NCBI RefSeq assembly: GCF_020819595.1
Contig: NZ_JAJHNP010000019.1
Coordinates: 1-64,000 of the forward strand
Origin: Streptomyces barringtoniae
Lineage (GTDB): Bacteria; Actinomycetota; Actinomycetes; Streptomycetales; Streptomycetaceae
Reading direction: 5' to 3'
Length of the DNA: 64,000 nucleotides
Numbering within the stretch: the first letter of the stretch is position 1; each line of letters starts with the position of its first letter. The notes beneath the pieces were generated by a model that did no database searches, was not told the origin of the DNA, and saw nothing but the letters and a program-made list of their open reading frames with translations. Of this stretch, positions 26,893-36,429 are shown piece by piece. The position numbers were made by a program, and so were the translations under genes.

Positions 26893-27357
26893 TCAGCGGT
26901 GCTGCGGAACCGGCGCCGGTGCGGCAACACCGTGGTGCGGACCGTGCCCGGTCCGCGTCGGTGCCGGTACGGGGCTGGGGGTGGCGTGGGCGGGACGCGA
27001 GGGTACGGGGCTGGGCATGGCATGGCCGGGAGGCGCTGGCACGGGACTGGGGGTGGCGTCCGTCGGCGCGGGCACCGGGGTGGGAGTGGCCGGCACGGGC
27101 CTCGGGGTCCCCGGCACGGGCTTCGGAGTGACCGGTGCCGGCGTCGGAGTCGCCGTGCGGACCGGCGAGGGCACGGGGGACGGAGTGGCGGTGCGGGCCG
27201 GTGACGGCACGGGCGACGGGGTCGCGTGGCTGCCGTCCTGGGCCGCCTGGGCGGTCATGGTGCCGGCGACGGCCAGGGCCGCGCCTACGGCGGAAACCCC
27301 CAGGGCGGCCCTCAGCCTGCGGGCACGGCTGGGGCTGGATGCGCGGTGTGCGGACAT
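26893..27357 (-). CDS. Secreted Pro-rich repeat protein
   Basis: 154 aa, ATG 27357 with AAGGAA upstream. Signal peptide to ~40 (VAGTMTAQA). The mature part is almost wholly repeats of A-T-P-S-P-V-P-x-P and variants, rich in Pro, Thr and Ala, ending in a short His-rich piece (GHGPHHGVAAP). No catalytic domain. It looks like a cell-wall-spanning or surface spacer protein; the function is unknown. It lies upstream of the sigma factor on the same strand with a ~70-base gap. Confidence 0.7.
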   Translation of the reverse strand: MSAHRASSPSRARRLRAALGVSAVGAALAVAGTMTAQAAQDGSHATPSPVPSPARTATPSPVPSPVRTATPTPAPVTPKPVPGTPRPVPATPTPVPAPTDATPSPVPAPPGHAMPSPVPSRPAHATPSPVPAPTRTGHGPHHGVAAPAPVPQHR

Positions 27358-27493
27358 GGGTTCCTTCGGTCGTTCGGGGTCGGACATCTGGTCGAAGTGG
27401 AGGCCTCCACCCCGACAGACGTCCGACCCCGGCCGAGGTTGCAGGTGACCACCGAACAATTTTCCGCACCCGCCGGAGGACAACGGCAGCCCG

Positions 27494-28060
27494 TCACGCG
27501 CCGTCGGCCCGCGGACCCTCCGTCCATTCCGACGCCAGCACCGACCAGATCTCCTCGTCGTGTCGCTCGCCCCGGTACAGGTAACTCTCCCGCAGGACGG
27601 CCTCCTTGCGCATGCCCAGCCGCCGGGCGACCGCGATGCTCGGCGCGTTCCCCGCCGACACCCACCACTCCACCCGGTGGATGCCCCGCTCCCGCACGGC
27701 CCAGTCGATGAGCAGGCGCGCGGCCCGGGTCACCAGACCCCTGCCCACCGCCGCCGGTTCCAGCCAGCAGCCCGCTTCCGCCGTGCCCTGCGGGACGTCC
27801 ATCCGCCGCAGGATCACCGCTCCGACCAGCGTTCCGTCGAGCCGGATCCCCCGGATGAGGCCGGCGTCGGCCGCCTCCTTCCCGGCGTACGCCGTCAGGA
27901 ACTCCCGGGCCGCCGGCAGGTCCGTGACCACGTCCGGGAGACCGTTGAACCGCCCGATGAACTCCCGGCCACGGTCCACATGGGCGAGGAACTCCTCGGC
28001 CTGCCAGGGCTGGAGGGGACACAACTCGGCGCCGTCGGCACCGAGGGAGGTCGCGTACAT
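27494..28060 (-). CDS. GNAT acetyltransferase (RimJ/RimL type)
   Basis: 188 aa from ATG 28060, with AAGG five bases upstream; GTG 28066 overlapping the previous stop is also possible. Typical RimJ/RimL features: IRLDGTLVGAVILRR, the acetyl-CoA loop AAVGRGLVTRAAR (~113-125), and IHRVEWWVSAGNAPSIAVARRLG. Such enzymes acetylate N-terminal amines of ribosomal proteins or other substrates; the target is not predictable. Confidence 0.88.
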   Translation of the reverse strand: MYATSLGADGAELCPLQPWQAEEFLAHVDRGREFIGRFNGLPDVVTDLPAAREFLTAYAGKEAADAGLIRGIRLDGTLVGAVILRRMDVPQGTAEAGCWLEPAAVGRGLVTRAARLLIDWAVRERGIHRVEWWVSAGNAPSIAVARRLGMRKEAVLRESYLYRGERHDEEIWSVLASEWTEGPRADGA

Positions 28061-28062
28061 GG

Positions 28063-28502
28063 TCACCTTCGGGTGATCGGGTGGGACATCTGGTACGCCA
28101 GCCTACGGTCGGCACCCTCCCCGAGCGCCGTGAGGGCCTCGTCCAGCTCCATGAACCACTGCCAGGCCGCCCGCCCGTCGATGCCGGCCAGCCGCGCCAC
28201 GACCAGATCCTCCAGCTCCGGAACGCGCTTGTTCTTCCAGATCTTGTCGGCCAGGCTCACCAGCAGATCCTCCACGCCGATCCCGGGAGCACCGCATCGG
28301 CGTCGAACGCCGGCCTCGGGCAATGCTGTTGGAGCCAGGTGACCAGATCCGCCGCCACCTCGTGCACCGCCCTCAGGTGCGCGACCAGGCGGGGCGGGGC
28401 GTCGACCGCTGCCAGCAGCGCGGCGGCGCGGTCGGGAAGCGGCCGGAGGGGTGGATCGCCGGTGTCGTCCGTCGCGATCGCCGACATGTCGGTGGCTCTC
28501 AC
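28063..28502 (-). pseudogene. Internally deleted HD-domain phosphohydrolase
   Basis: The N-terminal piece reads RAAALLAAVDAPPRLVAHLR and VHEVAADLVTWLQQHCPRPAF, and the C-terminal piece in another frame reads GVEDLLVSLADKIWKNKRVP and GRAAWQWFMELDEALTALGE. This is the outline of a ~200-aa actinobacterial HD protein. The middle, including the metal-binding His-Asp motif, is missing at about 28285-28300, and the deletion shifts the frame. It cannot make an active enzyme. Confidence 0.75.
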
Positions 28503-28734
28503 TGTGTCGGAGTAGTCAAAGGCCGATACCTGACCGGGCTGGGCTTCGCCGGGACCATGGCCAAGGAGTACGCGAAGGCCGACGCGTCAGCAGCCGGAGC
28601 CGTATTCGGTCCGTCAGCCACGGCAGCCCGTCGGCCGTCGAAGCGCTGCCACCGGCCCCGCGCAGTCGCCCCACCCAGTGTGGCCACCGGCCACTGCCGT
28701 CACCCCCTCCCAGCGCGGTCACCGGCCCCCGCCG

Positions 28735-29709
28735 TCACCCCCCGAACACCGCCGCGCCCTCCTCCGCGAACGCGATCGCGTCCGGGTGGCCGAACAGGCC
28801 GGGCAGGCCGCCGGTGTGGACGAAGACCGTCTTCTCACCCGGGCGGACGTCACCGTCGCGGACGGCCGCCCGGAGTCCGGCCAGGGCGCGGCCCGTGTAG
28901 ATGGGGTCCAGGACCAGGCCCTCGGTGCGGGCGGCGAGCCGGAGCGCCTGTGTCACCGGCTCGGTCAGCGTCGCGTACCCGCTGCCCACCTGGTCCCGGC
29001 GCACCCGCAGCCCCTCGGGGGTGATCTCCTCGGTCGACAGGGGTGCCGCGAACTCGGCGACGGCGGCCGCCGGGTCGGCCAGCGCGCCCACGTCGACGCC
29101 GAGCACCGAACCGGTGCCCAGGGCCGCGACCAGGCCGGCCATGGTGCCGCCCGAGCCGAGCGCGACCACCACCGTGCGCAGCTGGGGCACCTGCTGGTCC
29201 AGCTCCTCGCCGCAGCGCACATAGCCCCGGGCGCCCGGCACCCCCGACCCGCCGAACGGGATCAGCGCGGGCCGGGCACCGCCCGCCCGCAGCCGTGCGC
29301 ACACCTCGGCCGCCGCGCCGTCCAGCCCGGCCTGGTCCACATCGCCCGCCCACGCGATCCGCGCCCCGAACAGCCCGTCCAGCGCGAGGTTCCCGGACCG
29401 GGAGGTGCCCGGTGCGCCGCGCAGGACGAGGACGGCGGACAGGCCGAGCCGGGCGGCCGCGGCGGCGGTCAGCCGGGCGTGGTTGCTCTGCGGGGCGCCC
29501 GTGGTCACGAGCGTGTCCGCGCCCTCGGCGAGGGCCGCGCCCACGGTCCACTCCAGCTTGCGGATCTTGTTGCCGCCGCCGCCCAGACCGGTCAGGTCGT
29601 CCCGCTTGATCCACAGGTCCTCGGGTTCGAGGCCGAGCGCCGCGGCGAGCCGGGGCGCCGGTTCGACGGGGGTGGGGAAGGTGCCGAGCGGTACGGGGGA
29701 GTGGCTCAT
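28735..29709 (-). CDS. D-cysteine desulfhydrase / ACC deaminase family PLP enzyme
   Basis: 324 aa. The PLP lysine lies in GGGGNKIRKLEW (~45-56), and the second family motif TTGAPQSNHARLTAAAAARLG follows the pattern of ACC deaminase and D-cysteine desulfhydrase (TxGxxQSNH). The phosphate-binding loop is GSGGTMAGL. In this family the same fold cleaves D-cysteine to pyruvate, H2S and ammonia, or opens 1-aminocyclopropane-1-carboxylate. I favour D-cysteine desulfhydrase but cannot exclude ACC deaminase. AAGGA lies upstream of the ATG. Confidence 0.85.
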   Translation of the reverse strand: MSHSPVPLGTFPTPVEPAPRLAAALGLEPEDLWIKRDDLTGLGGGGNKIRKLEWTVGAALAEGADTLVTTGAPQSNHARLTAAAAARLGLSAVLVLRGAPGTSRSGNLALDGLFGARIAWAGDVDQAGLDGAAAEVCARLRAGGARPALIPFGGSGVPGARGYVRCGEELDQQVPQLRTVVVALGSGGTMAGLVAALGTGSVLGVDVGALADPAAAVAEFAAPLSTEEITPEGLRVRRDQVGSGYATLTEPVTQALRLAARTEGLVLDPIYTGRALAGLRAAVRDGDVRPGEKTVFVHTGGLPGLFGHPDAIAFAEEGAAVFGG

Positions 29710-29755
29710 CGCGTACGTCCTTCGATGCCGGTCGCGGTCGTTCGGGACCAGTCGA

Positions 29756-31104
29756 TCACACCGGCAGCAGCCGGGCGATCAGCGCGCTGAGCTGACGGGC
29801 CGTACGGCACTCGTGCATCTCGACCAGCTCGGCGTACGCGGGCGCGGCCGAGTCGCCGGTTCCCCACCGGTCCCGGGGCTCGGGGTTCAGCCAGTACACG
29901 CGGCGGGCCCGCCCGGCCACCTCGCGTACGGCTGCCAGGTTCGGGTCGCTCATGTTCGTCCGGGCGTCCCCGAGGACGAACACGGTCGTGCGCGGGCCCA
30001 CCGCGTCGCCGTACCGCGCGGCGAACTCGCCCAGGGCCACGCCGTAGTCGCTGCTGCCGTGCCAGCCGGTGAGCGTGGCCTCGGCGTGGATGCGGGTGCC
30101 GAGCCCCTCGGGGTCGGCGCGGCCGTGGTGGAGCAGGCCGGTCACCTCGTCGAGCCTGTTGACGAAGGCGAACACGCGGACCTTGCTGAACTGGTCGTGC
30201 AGGGCCTGCACCAGCAGCATCGTGAAGTCGGAGAAGCCGGACACCGAGCCGGACACGTCGCACAGCAGTACCAGTTCGGGTCGTACCGGGCGGCGCCGGC
30301 GCAGCACCGGCCGCATCGGCACGCCGCCCGTGGACAGCGAGGAGCGCAGGGTGCGGCGCAGGTCGACGGTGCCGCGCGCGGCCCGGCGGCGGCGCGCGGC
30401 CAGCCGGGTGGCCAGCTTGCGCGCGAGCGGCTGCACGGCTCTGCGCAGCTCGGCCAGTTGGTCCCGGTTGGCGAACAGGAAGTCCACCCGGTCCGCGGTC
30501 GGTACGACGCCGCGCCGGGCGATCTCGTCCCGCCCGCGCCGCTCGGCGACCCTGCGCCGCGCCTCCGCCCCCACCATCCGCCGGAACTCCTCGATCCGGC
30601 GCCGGATCTCGTCGTCCAGCAGCCGGTCCGCAAAACCGGCCCCGCTCCCGTCCCGGCCCCGGACGTCCGTCCGCACCCGGGCCAACAGGGTCTGCGGGCG
30701 CAGCCGGTCGAGCGTCTGGTAGGCCGACCAGCCGTCCGAGCCGGGTGAACTGCCGTAGCCGCCGAGGGCGTCGACCGCGTCCACCGCCAACCGGGCCATC
30801 ATTGCCCGGTCGTCGGCCGCCAGGGCCTCCGCCAGCCGGTCGCGCACCGCCTCGCGGTCCCCGGATTCTCCGTCCGGGCCGCCGACCCCGCGCGGGAAGT
30901 ACAGGTCGAAGACCGGGTCGAACACCGCCCGCTGAGCGGGGCCGTGCAGCAGCGTCGCGGCCAGCCCCTCGCGCAGCCGCTCCCGGTCGGCGAGCCCCAG
31001 CGCCTCCACCGCGCGGGCCGCGTCCACCGTCTCGCCGGTGCCGATCCGCACGCCGTGTCCGCGCAGCGCCCCGACCAGCCCGGTGATCTGCTCGGCGACC
31101 GCGG

Positions 31105-31108
<4 letters not shown>
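29756..31108 (-). CDS. VWA-domain CoxE-like protein
   Basis: 450 aa. The C-terminal von Willebrand A domain (~265-440) has the metal-site motif DVSGS in LVLLCDVSGSVSGFS, then FAFVNRLDEV and FVLGDARTNMSDPN. The N-terminal half is the helical region of CoxE/YehP-type proteins. The GTG start overlaps the stop of the MoxR gene. MoxR/VWA pairs act as chaperones that insert metal or mature enzymes; no client gene is visible nearby. Confidence 0.88.
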
Positions 31109-32031
<923 letters not shown>

Positions 32032-32144
32032 GTGGAATCTGCACAGAGGGCCGGCGCACCGGCTGTTGTCCGCTGTCCCGCGGGGCGCCCCGTACGGGTC
32101 AGCCCAACGCGCCGACCGGCTCCCCCGCCCGGTCCAATGAAACG

Positions 32145-32900
32145 GTGACCGCGCCCCCGGACGACTGCCTCGCGCGCAACGAATGGATCTGCGGCGCCTA
32201 TCTGAGCACCCGCCGCCGGATCCTCCTCGACGCGGTCGTGCAGCACCTCCAGCTGACCGTCCTGTCGGTCCTCATCGGCCTGGCCGTCGCCCTGCCGCTC
32301 GCGGTGCTGGCCCGCCGCTGGGGCTGGACGGCCGGGCCGGTGCTCGCCGTGACGACGGTCCTCTACACGATCCCGTCGCTGGCCATGTTCTCCCTGCTCC
32401 TGCCCCTGTACGGTCTCTCGGCCACCCTCGTCGTCGCCGGGCTCGTGCTGTACTCGCTGACGCTGCTCGTCCGGAACATCCTCGCGGGCCTGCGCGCCGT
32501 ACCCGAGGACACCCGGCAGGCCGCGCGCGGCCTGGGCTACGGCCCGGTCCGCCTGCTGCTCACCGTCGAACTGCCCCTCGCCCTGCCCGCCGCGATGGCC
32601 GGCCTGCGCATCGCCACCGTCTCGGCCGTCTCCCTGGTCACGGTCGGAGCGATCGTCGGCTTCGGCGGGCTCGGCAACCTCATCTACGCGGGCATGAACA
32701 CCTACTTCAAGGCCCAGGTGCTCACCGCGTCCGTGCTCTGCGTGCTGATCGCCGTCGCCGCCGACCTGCTCCTGCTGGGCGTGCAGTGGCTGATCACACC
32801 GTGGACCAGGGCGGGCCGCACACGGATGCCCTCCGGGCGAGGGCGGCCGAGGGGCTCGCGAGCGAGGGATGTGTCGACGACCGAGGCGGGCGGCGCATGA
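32145..32900 (+). CDS. Osmoprotectant ABC transporter permease 1 (OpuC type)
   Basis: 251 aa with about six membrane segments (e.g. LQLTVLSVLIGLAVALPLAV, LAVTTVLYTIPSLAMFSLLL). The inner-membrane-permease loop EDTRQAARGLGYGPVRLLLTVELPLALP carries the EAA motif that docks on the ATPase. The tail is Arg-rich. Glycine-betaine/choline-type importers carry two such short permeases. Its stop overlaps the next start (ATGA). Confidence 0.88.
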   Translation: MTAPPDDCLARNEWICGAYLSTRRRILLDAVVQHLQLTVLSVLIGLAVALPLAVLARRWGWTAGPVLAVTTVLYTIPSLAMFSLLLPLYGLSATLVVAGLVLYSLTLLVRNILAGLRAVPEDTRQAARGLGYGPVRLLLTVELPLALPAAMAGLRIATVSAVSLVTVGAIVGFGGLGNLIYAGMNTYFKAQVLTASVLCVLIAVAADLLLLGVQWLITPWTRAGRTRMPSGRGRPRGSRARDVSTTEAGGA

Positions 32901-33568
32901 GCACCCTGCCCGCGACCTGGCACTGGCTCGCCGACCCCGCGCACTGGTCGGGCGACGACGGCGTGTGGCACCGGCTGCTGCAGCACCTGGTGCTCACCGT
33001 CGTCTGCCTGTTCCTGAGCTGTCTGATCGCGCTGCCCGTCGCCCTGGTCCTCGGTCACCTCGGCAAGGGCGGCGCGCTCGCCGTCAACATCTCCAACGTC
33101 GGCCGGGCCGTGCCCACGTTCGCCGTCCTGGTCCTGCTGCTGCTCACGCCGGTCGGCAGGTGGGGCGAGGGGCCCACGGTGGTGGCCCTGGTGCTGTTCG
33201 CCGTCCCGCCCCTGCTCACCAACGCCTACGTCGGCATGCGCGAGGTCGACCGCGGCGTCGTGCGGGCGGCCCGGGGCATGGGGATGACCGGGCGGCAGAT
33301 GCTGCTGCGGGTGGAGCTGCCCCTCGCGCTGCCCATGGTCCTGAACGGGGTGCGGATCGCCGCCGTCCAGCTCGTCGCCACCGCCACCATCGCCGCGCTG
33401 GCGGGCGGCGGCGGCCTCGGCCGGATCATCACCGCCGGCTTCAACCTCGCCAGTACGCCCCAGGTGGTCGCGGGCGCCCTGCTCGTCGCCGTGTTCGCGC
33501 TCGTCGTCGAGGGCGCGTTCGAGATCGCCGAGCGGCTGGCACCGGGGTGGTCGCGGGGCGGCCGATGA
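32897..33568 (+). CDS. Osmoprotectant ABC transporter permease 2 (OpuC type)
   Basis: 223 aa, ATG within the preceding stop. Membrane helices include LVLTVVCLFLSCLIALPVAL and FAVLVLLLLTPVG; EAA loop VRAARGMGMTGRQMLLRVELP. The partner of permease 1 in a heterodimeric pore. The binding-protein gene again overlaps the stop. Confidence 0.88.
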   Translation: MSTLPATWHWLADPAHWSGDDGVWHRLLQHLVLTVVCLFLSCLIALPVALVLGHLGKGGALAVNISNVGRAVPTFAVLVLLLLTPVGRWGEGPTVVALVLFAVPPLLTNAYVGMREVDRGVVRAARGMGMTGRQMLLRVELPLALPMVLNGVRIAAVQLVATATIAALAGGGGLGRIITAGFNLASTPQVVAGALLVAVFALVVEGAFEIAERLAPGWSRGGR

Positions 33569-34500
33569 GAAGAGCCCTCACCGCCGTCATGCTGCTCACC
33601 CTCACCGCCTGCGGCACCGGCCCGTCCCTGGAGAACCGCGGCCAGGTCACCGCGACACCCGGCGACAGCCACCACCTCACCATCGGTTCGGCCGGCTTCA
33701 CCGAGAGCGATCTGCTCGCCCAGCTGTACGCCCAGCTGCTGAACCAGGCCGGCTACAGGACGTCCCTGCTCACCGTCAACAACCGGGAGCTGTACGAACC
33801 GGCCCTGGAATCCGGCCAGATCGACGTCGTCCCCGAGTACGCGGCCACCTTCGCCGACTGGCTGAACGCCAAGACCCACGGCGCGGACGCCAAGCCCGTC
33901 GGCTCACCCGACCTCGGGGAGACGATGACCGCTCTGCGCCGGCTCGCCGCACCCCGCGGCCTCACCGTCCTCCCGCCCGGTCGCGCGGTCGACCAGAACG
34001 CCTTCGCGGTGCGCGCGGACTACGCCCGCCGGCACGGCCTCAGAACCCTTGGCGACCTCGGAGCGTCGAAACTGAAGGTGCGCCTCGCGGCCGGCGACGA
34101 GTGCGTCCAACGACCATACTGCGAGCCCGGATTGAAGAAGGTGTACGGCATCGACGTCACCGGCGTCGACCCCAAGGGCGTCGGCACCGCGCAGGCCAAA
34201 CGGGCCGTTCAGGAAGGCCGCGACCAACTGGTGCTGACCACCACCACGGACGCCACCCTCGACTCCTTCGGCCTGGTCCTGCTCGCCGACGACAGACACC
34301 TGCAGAACGCCGACTACGTGGTCCCGGTGGTCAACCGCTCCCGGGCCGGCAGCGCCGGGGTGGCGAAGGCGCTGGGCAGGCTCAACGACGTCCTCACCAC
34401 ACGCGACCTGGCCGACATGAACCAGCAGGTGGACAGCTGGCGCAGGCTGCCCGCCGACGTGGCCCGCGCCTTTCTGAAGGACAAGGGCCTGCTGAAGTGA
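33565..34500 (+). CDS. Osmoprotectant-binding lipoprotein (OpuCC/ProX type)
   Basis: 311 aa. Lipobox LLTLTAC at ~10-16, so the receptor is anchored outside the membrane. Conserved ProX/OpuAC stretches: IGSAGFTESDLLAQLYAQLL, VNNRELYEPALESGQIDVVPEYAATF and YCEPGLKKVYGIDV. The ligand is probably a quaternary amine such as glycine betaine or choline. ATG overlaps the permease stop. The matching ATPase is encoded convergently, 15 bases away. Confidence 0.9.
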   Translation: MRRALTAVMLLTLTACGTGPSLENRGQVTATPGDSHHLTIGSAGFTESDLLAQLYAQLLNQAGYRTSLLTVNNRELYEPALESGQIDVVPEYAATFADWLNAKTHGADAKPVGSPDLGETMTALRRLAAPRGLTVLPPGRAVDQNAFAVRADYARRHGLRTLGDLGASKLKVRLAAGDECVQRPYCEPGLKKVYGIDVTGVDPKGVGTAQAKRAVQEGRDQLVLTTTTDATLDSFGLVLLADDRHLQNADYVVPVVNRSRAGSAGVAKALGRLNDVLTTRDLADMNQQVDSWRRLPADVARAFLKDKGLLK

Positions 34501-34515
34501 GGCGCGGCGGGTGTC

Positions 34516-35670
34516 TCACGCGTCCGCGACCGAGTCGAACGACACCTGCCCCCGCGTCACGCCCCGCGCATCGGCGTCCACCGAGCGGCGCAGCGCCTCG
34601 TGCAGCTTCGCCGGGGTGAGCACGCCGAGGAAGCGAGCGCCGTCCAGCACCGCGACCCACCCGGCGTCGTACTGCAACATCATGCCGAACGCCTGCTTCA
34701 GCGGCGCGCCCACCGGAACCCACGCGGTCATCCGGTGCGTGCGGTCCTCGACCGTGCCGCCCCTCGCGAGCTCGTCGATGCCGACCCAGCCGTGCAGATC
34801 ACCGTGCGCGTCGAGAACGACGGCCCACCGGGCGCCCTCGGCCCGCAACCGCTCCAGGGCCCTTTCGGCGGGCTCGTCCAGCCGGGCCGCGGGCGGCTGC
34901 TGAAGGTCGTCCGGCTCGATCGCGGTGACCGACAGCCGCTTCAGCCCCCGGTCGGCACCCACGAAGGAGGCGACGTACGGGGTCGCGGGCGCGCCGAGCA
35001 CCGCGCCGGGCGTGTCGAACTGCTCGATCCGGCCCTGCCCGTACACGGCGATGCGGTCACCGAGCCGCACCGCCTCCTCGATGTCGTGCGTGACCAGCAG
35101 CACGGTCTTGCGCACGGCGGCCTGCATCCGCAGGAACTCGTCCTGCAGCTGCTCGCGCACCACCGGGTCGACCGCGCCGAACGGCTCGTCCATCAGCAGC
35201 ACCGGCGGGTCGGCCGCGAGCGCCCGCGCCACGCCGACCCGCTGCCGCTGCCCGCCCGACAGCTGCTCCGGATAGCGCGGCCCGTACGTCTTCGGGTCGA
35301 GGCCCACCAGGTCCAGCAGTTCGGCGGCCCGCGCCCGCGCCGTCGCCCGCTTCCAGCCGAGCAGCGCGGGCACGGTGGCGGTGTTGTCCAGGACGGTGCG
35401 ATGCGGAAACAGGCCGACCTGCTGGATGACGTACCCGATGCGGCGGCGCAGCCGCACCGGGTCGACGCCGGCGATGTCCTCGCCGTCGACGAGGATCCGG
35501 CCGGAGGTCGGCTCGATCAGCCGGTTGACCATCATCATGGTCGTCGTCTTGCCGCAGCCCGACGGGCCGACGAGCGTGACCAGCTCTCCCTCGGCCACCT
35601 CGAAGGAGAGGCCGTCCACCGCCGTCGTACCGTCCGGATACCGCTTGGTGACCTGCTCGAACCGGATCAT
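34516..35670 (-). CDS. Osmoprotectant ABC transporter ATPase with CBS domain (OpuCA type)
   Basis: 384 aa. Walker A GPSGCGKTTTM (~37-47), Q-loop QQVGLFPHRT, signature LSGGQRQRVGVARAL, Walker B VLLMDEPFGAVDP. The C-terminal ~130 residues are a CBS pair as in glycine-betaine ATPases, which senses ionic strength in characterised relatives. No Shine-Dalgarno precedes the ATG, and TTAGCG lies six bases upstream, so the mRNA may be leaderless. It is transcribed toward the permease/receptor operon, an unusual split. Confidence 0.9.
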   Translation of the reverse strand: MIRFEQVTKRYPDGTTAVDGLSFEVAEGELVTLVGPSGCGKTTTMMMVNRLIEPTSGRILVDGEDIAGVDPVRLRRRIGYVIQQVGLFPHRTVLDNTATVPALLGWKRATARARAAELLDLVGLDPKTYGPRYPEQLSGGQRQRVGVARALAADPPVLLMDEPFGAVDPVVREQLQDEFLRMQAAVRKTVLLVTHDIEEAVRLGDRIAVYGQGRIEQFDTPGAVLGAPATPYVASFVGADRGLKRLSVTAIEPDDLQQPPAARLDEPAERALERLRAEGARWAVVLDAHGDLHGWVGIDELARGGTVEDRTHRMTAWVPVGAPLKQAFGMMLQYDAGWVAVLDGARFLGVLTPAKLHEALRRSVDADARGVTRGQVSFDSVADA

Positions 35671-35787
35671 GTCCGCACGCTAACGGGGCCGCGCACGCGG
35701 CGCGCGGCGGTAGCGTCCGCCGGGTGGCGCAGGCCGTGACCCATTCGGGGGACGGGCCCAGCGGATCACGGTCGGCGGAACGCTCCG

Positions 35788-36429
35788 TCAGCTGAGCAGG
35801 ACCACTTCCAGCGTGCGCGGACCGTGCACGCCCTCCACCCGGTCCAGCTCGATGTCGCTGGTGGCCGACGGGCCGGAGATCCAGGTCAACGGGCGTGCCG
35901 GGTCGAGACGTTCGAGGGCCTGCGGGACCGAGGACACCACCTGGTCCGGGACCCGCACGACACAGATGTGGTGGTCCGGGATGAGGGAGATACGGCGCCG
36001 GCCCTGGTCGGGAGAGCCGTCCAGGACGATCGTGCCCGTCTCGGCGATCGCCACGGCACACCCCGTCACCACGCTGTCCACCTGGTCCAGCCGCTGCGCC
36101 GTGCTCACCGCCCGGTCGTGGATCCGCACCGGGTCCGCGGCGGACATCCACTCCGGCGGCAGCCCGGGAGGCACCAGCACCTCCTGGGAACCGTGCTGGT
36201 TCAGCAGCCGCATGACGAGATACGGCAGCTCCTCGGCGTCGCTGCGGTGCACGATGGCCCGGTAGTCCGCCAGGTTCCCGGCCAGCAGCTCCACCGTCTG
36301 CTCCGTCGTGCGGGCCCCGTGCTCGCGCAGGTAGTCGCGGGGCACGGCCTCCGCGTACGGCCGCTCGTCCGGTGTCACATCGGCGAGGGCGCGCCGCACC
36401 CGGCCCAGGATCCTTTCCCTGCTGCTCAC
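35788..36429 (-). CDS. lutC: Lactate utilization protein C
   Basis: 213 aa LUD-domain protein (ERILGRVRRALADV at the N-terminus; VTGCAVAIAETGTIVLDGSP, IPDHHICVV and WISGPSATSDIELDRVEGVHGPR). GTG start overlaps the lutB stop (GTGA). LutABC oxidises L-lactate to pyruvate in Bacillus subtilis. Last gene of the minus-strand rhamnose-lactate series. Confidence 0.92.
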   Translation of the reverse strand: MSSRERILGRVRRALADVTPDERPYAEAVPRDYLREHGARTTEQTVELLAGNLADYRAIVHRSDAEELPYLVMRLLNQHGSQEVLVPPGLPPEWMSAADPVRIHDRAVSTAQRLDQVDSVVTGCAVAIAETGTIVLDGSPDQGRRRISLIPDHHICVVRVPDQVVSSVPQALERLDPARPLTWISGPSATSDIELDRVEGVHGPRTLEVVLLS

